From Sphagnum compactum (Eukaryota; Bryophyta; Sphagnopsida; Sphagnales): a stretch of DNA of 64,000 bases. The translations under genes and the position numbers were made by a program. Below, one piece after another: positions 60,601 to 64,000 of this stretch (positions are counted from its first letter, which is position 1; each line of letters opens with the position of its first letter). Under the pieces are notes generated by a model that did not search any database, had not been told where the DNA came from, and worked only from the letters and a program-made list of their open reading frames with translations. Location: contig OZ234496.1 of NCBI GenBank assembly GCA_965153455.1, positions 20,452,304 to 20,516,303 on the forward strand, in the 5' to 3' direction.

Positions 60601-60760
60601 AAGATTTTCAAATAAATACCAAAGAACTTTGGTCCAAACTTGAAATTCAAAGGAATCTTAACAAAGGATATCAATATCTATGTCGATGATGAACTCACGA
60701 ATCAACTATCAACCTCCATTGTTGCCCATGAGGATCCATTGCCAAAATTAAGTACGTGCA
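57600..60760. other. AT-rich intergenic DNA with weak coding-like fragments
   Basis: No gene is supported. A + frame at 59181-59483 (with KYANLPFVYQLALSKYHELV and YDPNIPKWADANYPR, ending in a lysine/arginine run) and one at 59876-60139 have protein-like content but no recognised domain and no splice context. They may be remains of a retrotransposon. Everything else is A/T-rich noise. Confidence 0.4.
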
Positions 60761-60764
60761 TGAT

Positions 60765-61610
60765 AGTTTGTAGGTGACGCGCCCCCAAGTTCCTTGTTTG
60801 ACCCAAAAAAGGTCCAACTATGTTAAAGAGTGAAAGTAGTTCGAACTTGGTGCCACTCCCATCTTCCAGCACTAAATGGGGTGAGAGGGGCATGCTGAAA
60901 GCTCCGGGATTAGATGAAGAAGAGGGACAACGTATTTACTTACTCGGTCCTGCATCAAAACAACTAACAAGTTGGTTAGTTCACATTTGGGAACACCCTT
61001 GGTGTTGGGACAAGCCAAGGGCAACACGGACCCACTTGACTCACCACGGCTCGGACTCAGGGGAAGCCACCACCTTTCCCCATATAGTATTCTTTGCGTT
61101 CGCCCACGACACCTACATCCGAATGGCTTTTTGTTCCGGGACTCCCAAGGAAGAGTCCCGAAACTGTACCGGTTTGGACTCCCGGGACTTTGGAAGCTCA
61201 TAACTCCCAGCTTAGACCTCCGATTGGGATGAGGTCTAAAGCAAACTTATAGCTCTCCTCAAGAGCTTTCCAACAGCATGTCGCACTCCACCTGCACACA
61301 CCGGGATCGGGTCGATTCCCGACTTTTAGTGGTTGGGAGTCAAACTGCCAGTTTGACTACCGGCCTTTTTTTCGACCATAACTTGTGCTGCAAATGTCTG
61401 AATGGCTCATGCGAGGCCATTTTCGACATCTACATTTCAAGAACTTTTCAATGATATAAAGAACACTTCAATGCGAGGTGTTTTGACCCTTGCAATCAAG
61501 CTCTAAGTTTTGGGAGTCCCGGAGGACTCCAAGTTCTCACTTTCGGGAGTATGAGTTTCATCCTCACACTTGCCTCAAAGTGGGGTTGTGATAATAGGAC
61601 ACCTTCTTTG
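60765..61610. repeat. GC-rich island, possibly LTR-derived
   Basis: Base composition jumps to GC-rich for about 850 bases inside A/T-rich DNA. The words gggactcccaaggaagagtc, ggactcccgggactt and ggagtcccggaggactcc repeat a ggactccc theme. Phrases such as accataacttgtgctgcaaa, and agcttccaac-type wording before ataactcccagcttagacctccgattggga, remind me of the R/U5 part of plant retrotransposon LTRs. No partner copy, target duplication or coding body is in the window. The overlapping frames on both strands are composition artefacts. Confidence 0.35.
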
Positions 61611-63590
61611 TAGGTTTCAATGTGCATCAAGGTGGAATACACCATTTAGTTTTTTCAGAATACACAAGTTGATCAAAAAATTTCATATAATAATTAGCTA
61701 GAATACATGCCCACCTTTTGCTCTAATCGATCTTCATGTGTCTTTCAAGTTCAATTAAAATATGTTTTGAAGGACTAATAGATAGTGTGTAAAAAATATC
61801 ATTCTGAGAATTATTATCCTTAGTTTCTAAAGAAGCCACAATGCAATTCATTATTTCCCAAATGTGTTTATTCATGTGATTTTATTTTCTTTGTTTCAAA
61901 GGCTTGATTCTTGGAAAATCCATGCTATAAGACCAAACATATTTAAGTTCATTTCAACATAGTAAAGATCGGTTATAATGTTAAATTAGTTTTTTTGGAC
62001 CTTACAATGTTATCGGAATTTTTTGAAAATTTCACATGTCACAAATTTTTTATAATACTTAGTTCCCATAATTTTTTTGAGCAATTCCAAATTTTATATT
62101 AAACTAAACCAAAAGTCATAGATTTTTCAAGAGTGGTTAGATTTATTGTCAATCATTATATTATGAATGCACCCCTAGCCGTCTTGCTATCAAGGGGTTT
62201 AAATATAAACTTATACCCTCTTCCCTTTTTCTCCTTTGATTCACATTTTTCGCACATCCACCATTGTTATGCATTTTTGTTCCAAGTTCACACTTGCCCT
62301 AATTTTACCTCTAAGCTACAACATGTTCCTTCAAGTCTTTAGCATTAGGTAAGTTCCAATTTTTTTCGGTCATTTTTTATTTTGAGGGGTACACTATTCA
62401 AATAAAAGAAAAATACATGCATAAAAATATAAGGTGTAATATATTGGTTGTTGGGTAAAAATTATAAGTTAATTAGTTTAAAAAAAGATACATTTCATTC
62501 AAATAATCAATTTAATCATAATATATGGTATGTAATAATTTGAAATAATGAATTATAATTTATATAGGGTGGTTTTAATATGTATATATTAGGAAATTAG
62601 ATAATAATAGGGTGATAAAAATAGGTTGAACAATTATTTAATACCCCATAAAAATGGGATTTGACGCACGTAGACCCCAAACTTTAACTAAGTGTCCCTC
62701 CCAGGCTTTTTTATATAAAAAATTTCCAACTTTTGATACAAATTAAAGTTGACCTCATTTATTGTTGTGTCTTTTTTTATAGTCTAAGTGTTGATGTGAA
62801 TAGCCAACATTCAACCCCTTGTACTTGAAATGTGTTTTTTTCATTTTTTCAAAGGTGGTAGTTAAAAACTTGAGCTCCTTATTGTTATTTTCTTGGTTTT
62901 CTAGGTGTTGATGAAAGCTTTGTAAAGCTTATTACTTTTTGTTGCAAAAGTAACAAATGGTAGTTCAAATGTTTCATTGTTGTCATCTTGGTTTGTAGGG
63001 GTGGGGACAAGCTTGTCATTAGCCTTTTATTGTTTATTTTGGTGTTTTTTCCATGAGGCATGAGGGTTCTCACATTTATAGGTTGCCTACAACTGATAGC
63101 CTACATACTGATTTTGTATGCTTTATAGAAAGTTGTTCATGTTATTTATAGGAGGCTTCAATCCAGCTAAGGCTTTGTGATACTTGAAGGATAGCAAAAA
63201 ATCTAAACAAAGACTATTTCAACAGACAACTATTACCCTTCATTCTTATCAATCAGGGGCTGCACCTAAACAATTGACTTTTCAATCTTTAGAAGCTTTT
63301 GGCTTTTGCCAAACTACACCAAATCACTCTGCAATCTGGCTGTCAAACACCATTAGAAATCTTGTCATTTGCAACCAGTCACTATGCGACTGGCATGCAA
63401 CTGGTTGTCATTTGTAACTATCTTGGTCATGTTTGCAACTACAAATTTGGTATTGTATAATTTTTGGGCCATACGATTGTGTGTGCAACTAACATGCAAC
63501 TAAATGTGTATAACATGAACACGTGTCATAAAAATAATGGCCTAAATTTATACATACTTAAATACTATACTTAATATATCTACATAGGCT
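61611..63590. other. Gene-free AT-rich intergenic DNA
   Basis: Only short frames without domains are present, for example at 62133-62342 and 63184-63417. The composition resembles the left end of the window. No repeat with clear ends was found. Confidence 0.5.
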
Positions 63591-63599
63591 ATACATAAT

Positions 63600-64000
63600 A
63601 ATATTATGTACTTCTAGTACTAAGGTTAACCCCATGCTAACTTAGGCTAGTCTAAACTAACCTAGGTTAAATAAACAAAAAAGTTAAACTAACCATGGCT
63701 AAATTTATTAGATTAAATCGATTATGGCTAAATCAAGTTAGGCTAAATTCAATTAAGTTAAATTAAACTAACTAGGCTAAAATAAACATGGCTAAATTAA
63801 GTTAGGCCAAACTAATTATGGTTAAATTAAATTAGGCTATAATAGTTATGGCTAAACTAAATTAAATTATGATAAAATAAGTATGGTTTAATTAAATTAT
63901 GCTAAAATATTTATGGCTAAATTAAATTAGGCTAAAATATTTATGGCTAAATTAAATTAGGCTAAAATTGACAATGGTTAAATTAAGTTAGGTTAAACTA
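63600..64000. repeat. Decayed AT-rich tandem array, continues past the window
   Basis: The words ggctaaat/ggctaaac and taaattaaattagg recur throughout. Near 63900-63965 the unit ggctaaaatatttatggcta + aattaaatta (about 30 bases) is present twice almost unchanged. Earlier copies are diverged. The array runs to the last base. Confidence 0.75.

Noticed and set aside
60820-61232. Three overlapping frames of 86-127 codons on both strands
   Set aside because: They occur together in the GC-rich island, where stops are rare. None has a domain or exon borders.
1-64000. tRNA, rRNA or other structured RNA genes
   Set aside because: Reading both strands by eye I saw no cloverleaf-type sequence with A and B boxes and no rRNA-like stretch. 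A covariance-model scan would be needed to exclude a small one.

Overview
This is nuclear DNA from a plant. It holds three split genes with GT-AG introns, and each encodes a family with close land-plant members: a CBP60 calmodulin-binding protein, a TEX2-like SMP-LTD lipid-transfer protein and the large HEAT/ARM-repeat protein MON2. The transposons point to a seed-free plant (moss, liverwort, lycophyte or fern) rather than a flowering plant: a chromodomain Ty3 element and a decayed hAT-like transposase of a type I recall from such genomes. That placement is an inference from memory; I could not run a search.

Layout. 1-15 kb is AT-rich, gene-poor and repeat-rich. It carries a nearly complete but dead Ty3/chromovirus element (3865-8777, target-site duplication tcaat), a remnant of a non-LTR retroelement C-terminus (about 9.7-10.4 kb), a Harbinger-like MITE (11341-11790) and several decayed tandem arrays. 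15.6-19.1 kb is CBP60 (+), with an unusual repetitive leader. 22.55-28.18 kb is the TEX2-like gene (+, seven exons, 866 codons), with a second copy of the same MITE in its first intron. 29-36 kb holds a hAT-like MITE, a hAT transposase relic and an unrecognised broken gene. 37.0-57.05 kb is MON2 on the minus strand. I resolved it into 43 exons that join in frame to 1,754 codons. 57-64 kb is gene-poor again, with a GC-rich possibly LTR-derived island at 60.8-61.6 kb and a decayed AT-rich array running off the right edge.

The three genes do not form a pathway. CBP60 proteins are nuclear, Ca2+/calmodulin-linked regulators of immunity and salicylate genes. The TEX2-like protein belongs to the lipid-transfer proteins of ER contact sites. 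MON2 is a Golgi/endosome trafficking scaffold related to the large Arf-GEFs. The last two both concern endomembranes, but a plant chromosome gives no operon-type link.

I found no convincing new multi-gene system. The most interesting unexplained structure is a family of about 260-bp dispersed repeats in the introns of MON2 and CBP60, always in the same orientation relative to transcription. Also of note are the repetitive CBP60 leader, a GC-AG intron and a possible 21-nt microexon in MON2, and the Ty3 element, whose LTR carries 37-bp tandem repeats and whose 5' LTR lacks its R/U5 part.
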